Positions 9,084 to 18,900 of a stretch of 64,000 nucleotides of DNA are shown piece after piece. The DNA is from an uncultured Paraprevotella sp. (GTDB lineage: Bacteria; Bacteroidota; Bacteroidia; Bacteroidales; Bacteroidaceae), in assembly GCA_944321365.1 (NCBI GenBank), contig CALULA010000001.1:62001-126000 (forward strand), written 5' to 3'. The notes beneath the pieces are model-generated. The model did not search any database. It was not told the origin of the DNA and saw only the letters and a program-made list of their open reading frames with translations. Position numbers and translations under genes: made by a program. Within the stretch, counting starts at the first letter, position 1, and each line of letters starts with the position of its first letter.

Positions 9084-10511
9084 ATGGAAACGATATATAA
9101 TGCAGGATCCGGGCAGGCGGCAGAATTCATGTCAGACCGGGAGATCCGTGATACGATGGCTTATGCCAAGGCTCATAAGGCCGACCGTGAGCTGATCACC
9201 TCTATTCTGGCCAAGGCACGCGAATGCCGCGGACTGGATCATCGCGAGGCTGCGGTGCTTCTGGAGCAGGACGAGCCTGATTTGCGGGAAGAAATGTTCC
9301 GCTTGGCGCGCGACATTAAAGAACGCTTTTATGGTAATCGCATCGTGATGTTCGCGCCGCTCTATCTGTCCAACTACTGTGTGAACGGTTGTGTGTACTG
9401 TCCCTATCATGCACGTAACAGAAGCATTCGTCGCCGTAAGCTGACGCAGGAGGAGATTCGTCGTGAAGTCATCGCCTTGCAGGATATGGGACACAAACGG
9501 CTGGCGTTGGAGACTGGTGAGGATCCGCTGCACAACCCCATTGAATATGTGCTGGAAAGCATTCAGACCATCTATGGCATCAAACACCGTAATGGGGCAA
9601 TACGGCGGGTGAACGTAAACATAGCCGCCACGACGGTGGAGAACTATCGTCGCCTGAAAGAGGCCGGCATCGGTACGTATATCCTCTTTCAGGAAACTTA
9701 TAACCGGACAAACTATGAGATGTTGCACCCGACAGGACCGAAAAGTGACTATGCTTATCACACCGAAGCCATGGACCGCGCCATGGAAGGCGGCATCGAT
9801 GATGTGGGCATCGGGGTCTTGTTCGGACTGGAGACCTATCGTTATGATTTTATCGGTCTGCTGATGCATGCCGAGCATCTGGAGGCCCGTTTTGGAGTCG
9901 GGCCACACACGATCAGCGTGCCGCGGCTGTGTCCGGCGGATGATATAGACACTGACGATTTTAAGAATTGTGTGCCCGATGAGGTGTTCTACAAGATTGT
10001 GGCTGTGCTTCGTATTGCCGTTCCCTATACGGGTATGATTGTCTCTACGCGTGAGACGCCGGCCTGCCGTCGTAAGGTGCTGGAGCTGGGCGTGTCACAG
10101 TTGAGCGGCGGTTCGCGCACCAGCGTGGGCGGTTATGTGCAGGAAGAAAAACCGGATGAAAATTCCGCACAGTTTGATGTGTCTGACCGCCGGACTCTCG
10201 ATGAGGTTGTGGCTTGGTTGCTCGATTTGGGCTATTTGCCCAGTTTTTGTACGGCCTGTTATCGTGAAGGGCGCACGGGCGACCGTTTCATGTCGTTGGT
10301 AAAGAGGGGTAAGATAGCAGACTGTTGTCTGCCCAATGCTTTGTTGACCTTGAAAGAATATCTGAATGATTACGCGTCGCCTTCTACACGCGCTTTGGGT
10401 GAGCAGATGATTTTGAAGTGGCTGGAAGCCGTTCCGAGAGAGCGGGTACGTGAGAATGTCAGTCGCTTCTTGGCGGCCATAGATGAGGGTAGGCGAGATT
10501 TCCGTTTCTGA
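9084..10511 (+). CDS. hydG: [FeFe]-hydrogenase maturase HydG (tyrosine lyase, radical SAM)
   Basis: HydG cleaves tyrosine to supply CO and cyanide on an Fe(CO)2(CN) synthon for the H-cluster. Cysteines C99, C103 and C106 in CVNGCVYC form the radical-SAM cluster. The C-terminal CTACYREG together with IADCC near residue 413 gives the second cluster site, CX2CX22C. From ATG 9084 the length is 475 residues, as expected. The open frame extends 45 codons upstream into hydE, but the ATG ten bases after the hydE stop fits the family N-terminus. It is the middle gene of hydE-hydG-hydF. Confidence 0.95.
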   Translation: METIYNAGSGQAAEFMSDREIRDTMAYAKAHKADRELITSILAKARECRGLDHREAAVLLEQDEPDLREEMFRLARDIKERFYGNRIVMFAPLYLSNYCVNGCVYCPYHARNRSIRRRKLTQEEIRREVIALQDMGHKRLALETGEDPLHNPIEYVLESIQTIYGIKHRNGAIRRVNVNIAATTVENYRRLKEAGIGTYILFQETYNRTNYEMLHPTGPKSDYAYHTEAMDRAMEGGIDDVGIGVLFGLETYRYDFIGLLMHAEHLEARFGVGPHTISVPRLCPADDIDTDDFKNCVPDEVFYKIVAVLRIAVPYTGMIVSTRETPACRRKVLELGVSQLSGGSRTSVGGYVQEEKPDENSAQFDVSDRRTLDEVVAWLLDLGYLPSFCTACYREGRTGDRFMSLVKRGKIADCCLPNALLTLKEYLNDYASPSTRALGEQMILKWLEAVPRERVRENVSRFLAAIDEGRRDFRF

Positions 10512-10522
10512 AAGTTCTTGTT

Positions 10523-11734
10523 ATGACAGTGACAGTTAAGGAAGACATACCGCGGTCTAACCGTTTTCATGTCGGGGTGTTTGGTCGGCGCAACAGCGGC
10601 AAGTCGTCGTTGGTGAATATGCTGACGGGACAGCAGACGGCTTTGGTGTCTGAGGTTCCGGGAACGACGGCGGATGCTGTGTTGAAAAATATGGAATGGC
10701 CGGGCGTGGGGGCTGCTGTTTTGGTCGATACGGCGGGGTTTGATGATGAAGGTGAGTTGGGCCGTTTGCGCGTGGAGCGTACCCGGCGGGTTTCTGGCGG
10801 GGTCGATTTGGCTTTGCTTGTGGTGGCCGGTCCGGCGGACGATGCAACGGAAGAGCGTGCGTGGGCGGCTCGGTTCAAAGCCGATGACATACCGGTGATT
10901 TATGTATATAATAAGACCGACAGTGACCATTGCAGTCAGGCCGGTCTGTGGTCGCAGGCATTGGGAGGCGTTGACGTAATTCCCGTTTCTGCCCGGACGG
11001 GATACGGACGTGATGCCGTGCTGGAAGCCGTGGAGAAGGTGTATCGTCAAACAGATGAGGCGACCGACCTTACGGAGGGACTGGCAGCTGAGGGTGATGT
11101 CGTGGTGCTGGTTATGCCTCAGGATATTCAGGCACCCAAAGGCCGTCTTATCTTGCCGCAGGTCCAGACTCTGCGTAATCTGTTGGACAAGCATTGCACC
11201 GTGTTGTGCAGCACTGCAGACGCTTTGGCGCAGACTCTTTCGTGCCTTGCCGTTCCGCCCGCCCTGATGATAACGGATTCGCAGGCTTTTCCGCAGGCGG
11301 AGGCCCTTTGTCCGGCGGGAACACGGCTGACGTCTTTTTCTGTTCTTTTTGCCCGCAGCAAAGGAGACATACGGCAATTCATGGCTGGTGCGCGCGTTTT
11401 GTCGGCATTGCAGCCGGATGCACGTGTGCTCATCGCAGAGGCTTGTACTCATGTTCCGCGTCAGGAGGATATCGGTCGGGTGAAATTGCCCCGTCTGTTG
11501 CGCCGTCGTTTCGGCGAAGGCTTGCGCATTGACATCGTTTCCGGCAATGATTTTCCGGAAGATCTGTCGGACTATGACTTGGTGATTCATTGTGGAGCCT
11601 GCATGTTCACGCGCCGACATGTGCTGAACCGTCTGCGTCGTGCGCGTGCTTGTGGCGTGCCGGTTACCAATTATGGCATAGCCTTGGCGGCTTTGAACGG
11701 CATATTGGAGCGTGTGGATGTGGGTGTCTTATGA
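10523..11734 (+). CDS. hydF: [FeFe]-hydrogenase maturation GTPase HydF
   Basis: HydF is the GTPase scaffold that receives the diiron unit from HydE/HydG and delivers it to the apo-hydrogenase. The P-loop is GRRNSGKSS (21-29), and VDTAGFDDEG is the Walker B/G3 region. VYNKTDSD supplies the G4 NKxD. The C-terminal cluster-binding domain has C308-T-H310 and H356-C357-G-A-C360, the family CxH...HCxxC ligand set. The length of 403 residues is normal. It is the last gene of the maturase operon, 11 nt after hydG, and no terminator is seen before xpt. Confidence 0.95.
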   Translation: MTVTVKEDIPRSNRFHVGVFGRRNSGKSSLVNMLTGQQTALVSEVPGTTADAVLKNMEWPGVGAAVLVDTAGFDDEGELGRLRVERTRRVSGGVDLALLVVAGPADDATEERAWAARFKADDIPVIYVYNKTDSDHCSQAGLWSQALGGVDVIPVSARTGYGRDAVLEAVEKVYRQTDEATDLTEGLAAEGDVVVLVMPQDIQAPKGRLILPQVQTLRNLLDKHCTVLCSTADALAQTLSCLAVPPALMITDSQAFPQAEALCPAGTRLTSFSVLFARSKGDIRQFMAGARVLSALQPDARVLIAEACTHVPRQEDIGRVKLPRLLRRRFGEGLRIDIVSGNDFPEDLSDYDLVIHCGACMFTRRHVLNRLRRARACGVPVTNYGIALAALNGILERVDVGVL

Positions 11735-11841
11735 TGTGTTTTTGCCCTGTCCGGTGGATTGCTGAAGTTTTTCTTGTGGTCCGTTCGGGCCGGGCGGGGG
11801 ATTTTCTGTAGTTTTATTCATTGTAATTGTTTCAAAAATTT

Positions 11842-12411
11842 ATGCAAGCATTGAGAGAACGCATCCTGCGGGATGGGAAGTGTCTGGAAGGTGGAATACT
11901 GAAAGTGGATAGTTTCATTAACCATCAGATGGATCCTGTCTTGATGAAGTCTATGGCTGTGGAGTTCGTGCGGAGATTCGCAAGCCTTGACATTAATAAG
12001 GTGATCACCATTGAGGCCAGTGGTATTGCACCGGCTATCATGGTGGGGTACCTGTTGGAACTGCCTGTAGTGTTCGTCAAGAAGAAGAAACCGAGTACGA
12101 TGGAAAACATGCTTTCCGCCCAGGTATTTTCATTTACGAAGAACACCACCTATGATGTTTGTGTATGTCGCGACTATTTAGGCCCCGGTGACAAGGTGCT
12201 TTTCATAGATGATTTTCTGGCCAACGGCAATGCCGCCAGGGGGATTGTCAATCTTGTACGGCAGTCGGGGGCCGAGCTGGCCGCTATGGGTTTCCTCATA
12301 GAAAAAGCTTTCCAGCACGGAGGCGATGGCCTGCGTGCGCAAGGTATTGTCGTGGAGTCGCTGGCCGTGATAGAAAGTCTGGACAACTGCCGGATTATGT
12401 TGCGTGAGTGA
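11842..12411 (+). CDS. xpt: Xanthine phosphoribosyltransferase
   Basis: This enzyme salvages xanthine to XMP using PRPP. From ATG 11842 the protein is 189 residues and starts [18 protein letters not shown], like Xpt of other phyla. The PRPP-binding loop is [31 protein letters not shown] and [12 protein letters not shown] are further Xpt hallmarks. The frame is open to a TTG at 11827, but the ATG gives the conserved N-terminus. It may be read from the hydF transcript, and I see no purine-riboswitch fold upstream. Its 3' end overlaps a convergent minus-strand gene by 17 nt. Confidence 0.93.
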   Translation: MQALRERILRDGKCLEGGILKVDSFINHQMDPVLMKSMAVEFVRRFASLDINKVITIEASGIAPAIMVGYLLELPVVFVKKKKPSTMENMLSAQVFSFTKNTTYDVCVCRDYLGPGDKVLFIDDFLANGNAARGIVNLVRQSGAELAAMGFLIEKAFQHGGDGLRAQGIVVESLAVIESLDNCRIMLRE

Positions 12412-12902
12412 GGGCGTATTCGGCGGCCGTTCCGTATTTACGGATTGTAGCATACACACCGTAAGTCTGTTTGTCGATGTCGAATAAGGGACGGAGGCGG
12501 TATGTCTGACCGTTGTTTTCCAGCCGGAACAGGCCGTCGGACAGACTCTCTACCGAAAGATGATGCAGTACTTCGTCTGCATTTCCTTTGAGAATGATCT
12601 CGTCGTTGTGTTCAAATGCCAGCATTGTGAGTCGGTAGGATACCGCAAGGACGTTGGCATTGTCCGGCATGGGCTGCAGGCGGAACCGGTAGCGGAACAC
12701 CGGTCTCACCTCATCGCCCGTAGTGATGTAGCGTTGTGCGAAGCCGTTCACCAGTGCCAGATGTGTGTTGGAGTGCAGTCCGGACAGGATGTCCTCACCC
12801 CGCGAGACCGGTCCGGCGAGCCATTCCGGGTCGACAGACGGGCCGGTGTCAGATGTGAGGGGCGTGCGATATGCCGTATAGCTTGTGGAGTGCCTTGTTC
12901 AT
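12395..12902 (-). CDS. Hypothetical protein, apparently frameshifted near its N-terminus
   Basis: I do not recognise the family. The uninterrupted frame runs from 12898 to 12395 and reads like a real globular protein (for example [19 protein letters not shown] and [18 protein letters not shown]), but it has no start before a GTG at 12751. The ATG at 12902, 38 nt after the upstream gene, opens in another frame ([15 protein letters not shown]) and stops after 17 codons. Removing one base from the run of four at 12859-12862 joins the two frames into a protein of about 168 residues. This could be a sequencing error, a phase switch or early decay. A 118-residue GTG-initiated product is the alternative. 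Confidence 0.5.
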
Positions 12903-12939
12903 GCCGCCGGTCTCGTTCTGCGGGTCAGCTTGTTTCCGC

Positions 12940-13629
12940 TCAGGGATGGTAAGGTTTGGCCGGGTCCTTTTTGCTCAGTGTGCGCAGGTCTTTAATCAGT
13001 TGCAGGATGTAGAGCAGGAAGAGGATGAACGCAACCAGACATCCGATGCCGTCGAACAAGGTGATGCGGATGCCGTATACGGTATATTGCAGGCTGCCCC
13101 ATGAGGTATACATGTAGAGTGTGTTGACAATGATGAGCAGCAGACGTACTTCCGTGGGGCCCAGTTTGCCGTAAGTCAGGCGGAATTCATTGATGATAAT
13201 CGTGCTGACATAGGTATAGATGGACAGACACAGGTAGCCGGCCAGAATCAGCAGTGCCACTTCCATCCGCATGACGGGCGACAGACCGATGCCGATGCAG
13301 ATGAGACACGTTGTCAGGGCGTCCAGCGTATGGTCTATGAAAAAGCCGTAGATTGGGCGTTGCGTGTTGCGCACACGTGCCAATGTGCCGTCCAGACTGT
13401 CGCCGTACCAGTTGATGAGCAGTCCCAGTGTGCCTATCCACAGGAAGAGTTTGTTGGCATTGGCCAGCATGCCTCCGGCAGTGAAGAGTATGGCTCCGGT
13501 CAGACCTATGTATGTCAGGAAGTCTGACGTGACCCATGCGGGCTGTCTTTGCGCCAGCCACACCAGAGCCTTTTTTTCCATGCGGTTCAATATGGATGTC
13601 TGTATCCGTTCTGATTGTTCGTGTCCCAT
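12940..13629 (-). CDS. CDP-alcohol phosphatidyltransferase family membrane protein
   Basis: This is an integral membrane enzyme of 229 residues with five or six hydrophobic segments. It transfers a phosphoalcohol from a CDP-linked donor. The signature is visible in GDSLDGTLAR (about 77-86) followed by GFFIDHTLD, giving the metal-binding Asp set of the family. It is not close enough to PgsA or PssA motifs to name a substrate. It lies directly upstream of the frameshifted hypothetical gene and probably shares its transcript. Confidence 0.85.
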   Translation of the reverse strand: MGHEQSERIQTSILNRMEKKALVWLAQRQPAWVTSDFLTYIGLTGAILFTAGGMLANANKLFLWIGTLGLLINWYGDSLDGTLARVRNTQRPIYGFFIDHTLDALTTCLICIGIGLSPVMRMEVALLILAGYLCLSIYTYVSTIIINEFRLTYGKLGPTEVRLLLIIVNTLYMYTSWGSLQYTVYGIRITLFDGIGCLVAFILFLLYILQLIKDLRTLSKKDPAKPYHP

Positions 13630-13867
13630 TCCTCGGTATCTTTTGTTTGTTCTGAATGTTTTCCGTCTGTTCCGTCAGCCCGGTCTCGTGGGGCGGGATG
13701 TTTGTCTGCCGTTCCTTTGGGCCGTGAAAACGAAAACCCGGCTTTACCATTCCATGTCAGGAGATAGTGAAGTCGGGAGTCTGTTCAGTTCGTGCCGTGC
13801 CGTTCTTCGGTGTTCCTCTCAGGCTTGAGCCTGTGGAATGGCCGTCAGGCGGCAAAAGAACGTTCAG

Positions 13868-13954
13868 CGGAAAGACAGGGATTCGAACCCTGGGAACAGT
13901 TGCCCGTTCACCGCATTTCGAGTGCGGCCCGATCGACCACTCCGGCATCTTTCC
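13868..13954 (-). tRNA. tRNA-Ser (anticodon CGA)
   Basis: The minus-strand transcript begins GGAAAGATGCCGGAGTGG. The acceptor stem GGAAAGA pairs with TCTTTCC, and the anticodon loop CTCGAAA in the stem CCGCA/TGCGG gives CGA (reads UCG). A long class II variable arm (GAACGGGCAACTGTTC) fits tRNA-Ser. The T-loop is GGTTCGAATCC. The discriminator base is G, and CCA is not encoded. Length is 87 nt. Confidence 0.95.
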
Positions 13955-14108
13955 TTAACAGCGGTGCAAAGTTACAATTTTTTTGTGATTGTTGCCATAT
14001 ATCTGCAAGGAAAAAATGACTGTCGGGGTGTTTTTCTTTCGGTTCTCGTTCCTTTTGCCTGCTTTTTCTTCATCCGTATTTCGTCTGCCGGTGTCCGTCA
14101 GGGCGGGT

Positions 14109-14222
14109 GTCCGGCAAGGGGGCGGAATGCTTTGCGCAAGACTCTCTGTACTTTTGCGCAAACATGTCCGCGTTCTTGCGCAAGACTTTTTCCGCTTGTG
14201 CGCAAGGCGGGCAAAAAGGTGT
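14109..14222 (+). repeat. 22-bp phased repeat array 3 (4 clear units plus 1 degenerate)
   Basis: TGCGCA cores lie at 14133, 14155, 14177 and 14199, with a weak copy (CCGGCAAGGG) one period earlier at 14111. The array lies within the 467-bp gap between the guanine deaminase stop and tRNA-Ser. I see nothing else in that gap. Confidence 0.85.
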
Positions 14223-14421
14223 TCCGCAGCGGACGGGTTTCTTGCCGCAATGTGGCCCCTGTTTGCTTTCGGGCGGTTTTGTCCGGCAGGCATGCGGGAT
14301 GGTGCAGGCCGTGGACAAGGTCTTGCCGGACCCGTCCGTCTGCCGTTTTTTGCCTTATGGATGTCGGTCTGGTCCGGGCTTACCGCCGCCGGTCTGGTGC
14401 AGCAGGTGCGATGCCGTTGCT

Positions 14422-14886
14422 TCAGTATGCCGTTTTGTCTTCCGTATTGCGCCACAGTCGGAAGGCGGCGATGGCTTCTTCCGGCAGGAGGCTTTCCATG
14501 GCTTTCCGCCGTTTCTCGCGAGGAAGAGCCAGTTCTTCGTAGATGAAAGAGTCGTCGAAGCCGATGTCTGCAGCGTCGTCTTTGTTGTTGCCATAGTAGA
14601 TTTTGTCGATGTGTGCCCAGTAGATGGCTCCCAGACACATGGGGCACGGCTCGCAGGACGTGTAGATTTCGCATCCGCTCAGGTCGAATGTGTTCAGACG
14701 GCGGCAGGCTTCACGTATGGCACTGACTTCGGCATGAGCCGTGGGATCGTTGTTGGCCGTTACACGGTTTACTCCCGTAGCGATGATTTCATCGCCTTTT
14801 GTGATGACGGCACCGAAGGGACCTCCGCCGTTTTTCACGTTTTCAATGGACAGCGCGATGGCTTTTCGCATAAAATCTTTGTTCAT
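14422..14886 (-). CDS. guaD: Guanine deaminase (cytidine-deaminase fold)
   Basis: This zinc enzyme converts guanine to xanthine, which xpt 2 kb away could then salvage. It has 154 residues, the same size as Bacillus GuaD. The zinc site is H51-A-E53 (PTAHAEVSAI) plus C81 and C84 in SCEPCPMCLGA. The C-terminal GFDDSFIYEEL followed by ...AFRLWRN is the GuaD hallmark and argues against TadA or a cytosine deaminase. The start lies 23 nt after the acyltransferase stop, so it is probably the last gene of the tamB transcript. Confidence 0.88.
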   Translation of the reverse strand: MNKDFMRKAIALSIENVKNGGGPFGAVITKGDEIIATGVNRVTANNDPTAHAEVSAIREACRRLNTFDLSGCEIYTSCEPCPMCLGAIYWAHIDKIYYGNNKDDAADIGFDDSFIYEELALPREKRRKAMESLLPEEAIAAFRLWRNTEDKTAY

Positions 14887-14909
14887 TTTGTCTTATTTAT
14901 ATGATGAGG

Positions 14910-15962
14910 TTAGAATCTGATGTTGCAGTGTAGTTTCCGGGCCATGCGGTTGAAGGCTTCCTTATCGCCGGTCAGCAAGGGGCAATAGTGCCGGATGAAC
15001 CATGCGACGGCAGACAGGAGGAGACTGCTCAGCAAAGTGGCCAGTATGGCGTAGGGCAGTGACAGTGATTGGCCGCAGACGAGGATGGGACCGAGCAGTA
15101 TGTAGACAATTTTGGCCGAACCGCCATTCAGGTAATAGTAAATCAGGCTGTTCCTGCCGATGTAGCGCAGTGCGCGGGGCATGGGAAGTGCCTGGGTGAA
15201 CTGGGTCATCATGACAATGCCGATGATGGCGTACAGCAGAAAGAGAGGAAAGTTGATGTATACATAAGTGTTGAAGGCGGAGACGGTGTGCAGGAAGCGC
15301 ATGTCGAGCAATGTCAGGCCGAAATATAAAACGGCGGTAAGCAGGAGGTGCAGGCGTGATATTTTGAAACAGCGGAGCACTTGGCTTTCATACAGACGGT
15401 AGAAAAAGCCGAGGCCGAAGAAGAACACCACTATCAGGCTGCGGTCGAAGTAGAAAGGAAGGCTTTCGGGATGTGCTTCTTTGACGATATATCCCAGACC
15501 GAGAGAAATGAGCATGGCCGCAATCAGGACGGATTGCCTCTTGGTGAGTCGGAGCAGGCAGGCGAAAATGACTTGGGCCGTGCCCAGCGACACGATGAAC
15601 CACGAAGCCTGCCCGATGAGAATCAGGCGGATGCCTTCAGATACCGGGCTGCCGTTCAGCAGCGATTTGGGAATGAGTATGAGAAATGTAAACACAAAAT
15701 ACGGCCATACGATGCCTCTGGCGATTTGCTTGATTTTGCTGCGGAAAGAAAAGGCAAGGTGATTGCGGGTGAAAACGTAGCCCGACAGGAAAAAGAAAAA
15801 GGGCATGCGGAAGAAGTTGAACAGTGCGCTGATGTCGCTGTTGCCTGCGGGATTGTATATCTCGCAGTGGAACAGTACGACCAGGAGCATACTGATGCCT
15901 TTTCCGGCGTCCACCCATGCTTTTCTGCCGGAGGGGGCTGTGATGGCGGGATTGCTGTTCAT
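14910..15962 (-). CDS. Acyltransferase family 3 membrane protein
   Basis: This predicted membrane O-acyltransferase has 350 residues and about ten membrane segments. The N-terminus KAWVDAGKGISMLLVVLFHCEIY contains the conserved His of the acyltransferase-3 family after the first helix. FFRMPFFFFLSGYVFTR is the second typical segment. Such enzymes acetylate or succinylate surface glycans. The ATG overlaps the tamB stop by 4 nt (ATGA), so translation is coupled. The substrate is unknown. Confidence 0.85.
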   Translation of the reverse strand: MNSNPAITAPSGRKAWVDAGKGISMLLVVLFHCEIYNPAGNSDISALFNFFRMPFFFFLSGYVFTRNHLAFSFRSKIKQIARGIVWPYFVFTFLILIPKSLLNGSPVSEGIRLILIGQASWFIVSLGTAQVIFACLLRLTKRQSVLIAAMLISLGLGYIVKEAHPESLPFYFDRSLIVVFFFGLGFFYRLYESQVLRCFKISRLHLLLTAVLYFGLTLLDMRFLHTVSAFNTYVYINFPLFLLYAIIGIVMMTQFTQALPMPRALRYIGRNSLIYYYLNGGSAKIVYILLGPILVCGQSLSLPYAILATLLSSLLLSAVAWFIRHYCPLLTGDKEAFNRMARKLHCNIRF

Positions 15963-18900
15963 CGGGTTGTCTGATTGTCGGTGGCTGATTGCGGTTTTCT
16001 TCTTTTAGGCGTGAAAATCCGGAAGATGTCTTTCCAGGAATTGAAATCGCGTTTCAGGGCGATGCCGATGCCCTGTGTGGTCAACGATGATTTGGTGAAA
16101 TAACGGTCGTTGGTCTTGCTGTAGGCTTTCAGGCTGATGTTACCGTTTGGCGTGAGCAGCCATTGCAGGTCGAAGTCACCGATGAAATTGCTGTTGTTGG
16201 TAGTGGTGCTGTTGTCACGGTAGCCGAAGTTGCCGTTGATGAGCAGCCGGTTGTTGAGCAGCCGGCCGGAAAGCAATCCCTCTACGTCCATGTCGCTCCA
16301 GCCCACTTCGCCGGTGCTTAGGCTTGTTCCGATGTTCCAGTTGCTGTTATTGCCGAGCAGGGACGAGAACATCTGGTTCAGTTGTCCGCTCAAGGTAGAC
16401 GAAAGCAGCGATTTCATGGCAACGGATGACTGGCTTTGCTCGGTGTTGTTGTAGTCGTAAGTATAGAAACGTCCGATGCCGAGCAGGTAGATGACCTGCA
16501 TGTTCTTTTCTTCCTCAGTGCTGATGAGGCTTCTCACCATTTGCTTCTCATCCTCGTTGACGGTGGGCAGGTCGAAATCGAATCCGATTTGTGGTGACTG
16601 GGCCTTGCCGGTGAGGTTCATCAGACAGTTCACCCTGACGTTGTTCTGGCTGAACGTGGAGCCTGCGCTCAGGTCGTTGAGAGACACGGAGGGGACGGTA
16701 TAGACGGCTTGCAGGTTGAGGTCGGCGTTGGTTGGCGAGCCGCTGAAGATGATGGTGCCGCCGGGATTGAAGAGAAAGTCTTTGCGGATGACGTCCTGCA
16801 GAGACAGCTTGTAAATGCCATGATCCACAGTGTAGGTGCCATACATGGTGAAGTCTCCTTTATTATAATAGGTGGCACGGATATTGCCGTGTCCGTTCAG
16901 GGCGATATAGTCTCCGGCTTTCGGGTCCATGAGTATTTTCATGGTAGCTTCCGGCGTAAGGTCGAGCCGGAAGTTGATGTGCATGTCGGTTTCCGGTTCC
17001 GGGGCGTCTTTGTGTTCCTGCCGGTCTTTTTGCGGACTGATGCTGTCTGCCGTGGACTTGTAGGTGATGAACTGGTCTGTGGTCAGCGTGTTGGGTGAGG
17101 TCAGGTTGTAGGCAAACAGCGTGTTGGCTTCCGGACGCGCGTTGATGTTGATGTTCAGGTCGCCGGGTTGTCCGTAGAAACTGATGTTGCCGGTAGCGAA
17201 TGCCGTACCGCAAAACACTTCGTCGCCGAAGTCTTTCACGTCGTAGCCCAGTATATTGTTGGCTTGGATGTTGAAGTTGTAGCGCATGTTTGACATGTGC
17301 GTATGTTGAAGTACTCCGTTCACTACGGCATAGTGTTCGTCCTTTCCTGGGTCACCGTAGCGGTCATAAACGATGGCGTTACGGAAATAAATATTGTCCG
17401 GGCGCAGAATGACGGAGTCGTTGACAAGGTGATATTCCACATTTGTGGCGTCTACTTTTGTGCTGGCATGAGCCACCAGCATGTCTCCTTCGATATTGAT
17501 GCCTTTAAACGGTCCGAACACACGGGTCCATCCTGAAGCACGCCCTTGAAGGTCGGTGAAGATGCCTTCCGTGTAGCGGTTGAGAAATGCCAGGTCGATG
17601 TTCTCAGTGTTGATCATCAGGTCTATGCCGCCCCGTGGAGGTGCTCCGATACGAATGTCTCCTTTGACGTTGGTCCAGCTGTTGTTAGAGTGGTCGGTGA
17701 TGTGCGCGTCCAGCGAAACTGCATTCTTTTCTTTGTCCCATCCCCCCTTTACTTCCATATTGCCGATATAAGCGTCATTGAACTTGAAATTCCTTACCTG
17801 CAGGTCGGCGGATACTGAAGGGCTTTTCATCAGCCGGGTGGCGTAGGCATGGCCTGTGGCCTGTCCGTTGAAGTCTACGGTATGGAAGTTGATGATATTG
17901 AAGATGTATTCCAGATTGATGTCTTTCAGCTCCACAGTCAGTGAGTCGGTGTCGTTGTCCGACACATTGCCGTTGAGCATCAGAAAGCGGTCGGCCTGAT
18001 CTATCTTGAAATGGCGTACGGACACAAATTTCGGTGCCGCGTGAATGCTGGCTGCATGCACGTTCCACACAGAGTCGTTGACAATGATCTGTGAGGGATG
18101 TATGCTGATGTCCGTCAGCATTTTCTTGTCTTCGTTGAGGCTGAAACGGGTGTCAGTGGACAGAGAACCGCGGTATAGCTTTTCGGCATGGTTGGCCCAG
18201 TTCAGCCCCACGTGGATATTATCGTTGGCGGCGCGGGCCTGCAGTCTGAAGTCTACGGGAGCTTTGCCTATGGTTTTCTTGAACGTCGTGTTGCATACTA
18301 TAGAATCGTTGAAGTGACCGGCCAGGATGCGGATGCCGGTCAGCTGTTGCCCGTTATAATCCAGCGAGGGAATGTTGGCGTTGAAATTGAATTCATGGGT
18401 CTGGCTGTTGAGATAGCCGCCTAAATATCCGGGCTGGTCTATCCGTAGTGGAATGCCGAATATCTTTTCCACCGGCTCGGTGTTGTTGATTTCCATGGAC
18501 AACAGGACTTTGTCCGGAGTCTCTTTTTTCTGCAAGGGAGCTTTGACAAAGCTTGGAGTGTAGCGATGCAGCAATTGACGGAAGTGGGCAATGAGCGTTC
18601 CCAATTTGAATTTCCCTTCCAGTTCGGCGTTGAGAAAATCGCTTTTCAGGGAGAGAATCCGATAGTCCGGATGGTTGGACGCTTGGAATGAAACAGGTCC
18701 GATGGTATATTGCTGTCCGTCGCTGGTCGATTGGTTGAAATGGTTCAGTCTGACAAAGCCGTCCATGTCTTCGATGTCATTCCCTTGAAAGTCTGTTTCA
18801 ACGTCAGCTTGGAATACGGTGCCCGCATATTTGTTTGTCAGCAAAAGGGCGTGTGGGTTGAAGTGTCGTATGGATGTATTTCCTTTAATATAAGGAGTAG

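Noticed and set aside
11735..11841. Purine riboswitch upstream of xpt
   Set aside because: I could not find the conserved purine-aptamer loop sequences or a three-way junction in these 107 bases.
13955..14674. Long minus-strand open frame across the repeat array and the guanine deaminase gene
   Set aside because: It runs through the 22-bp array and overlaps guaD in another frame. Its composition is Arg/Pro-rich shadow sequence with no family resemblance.
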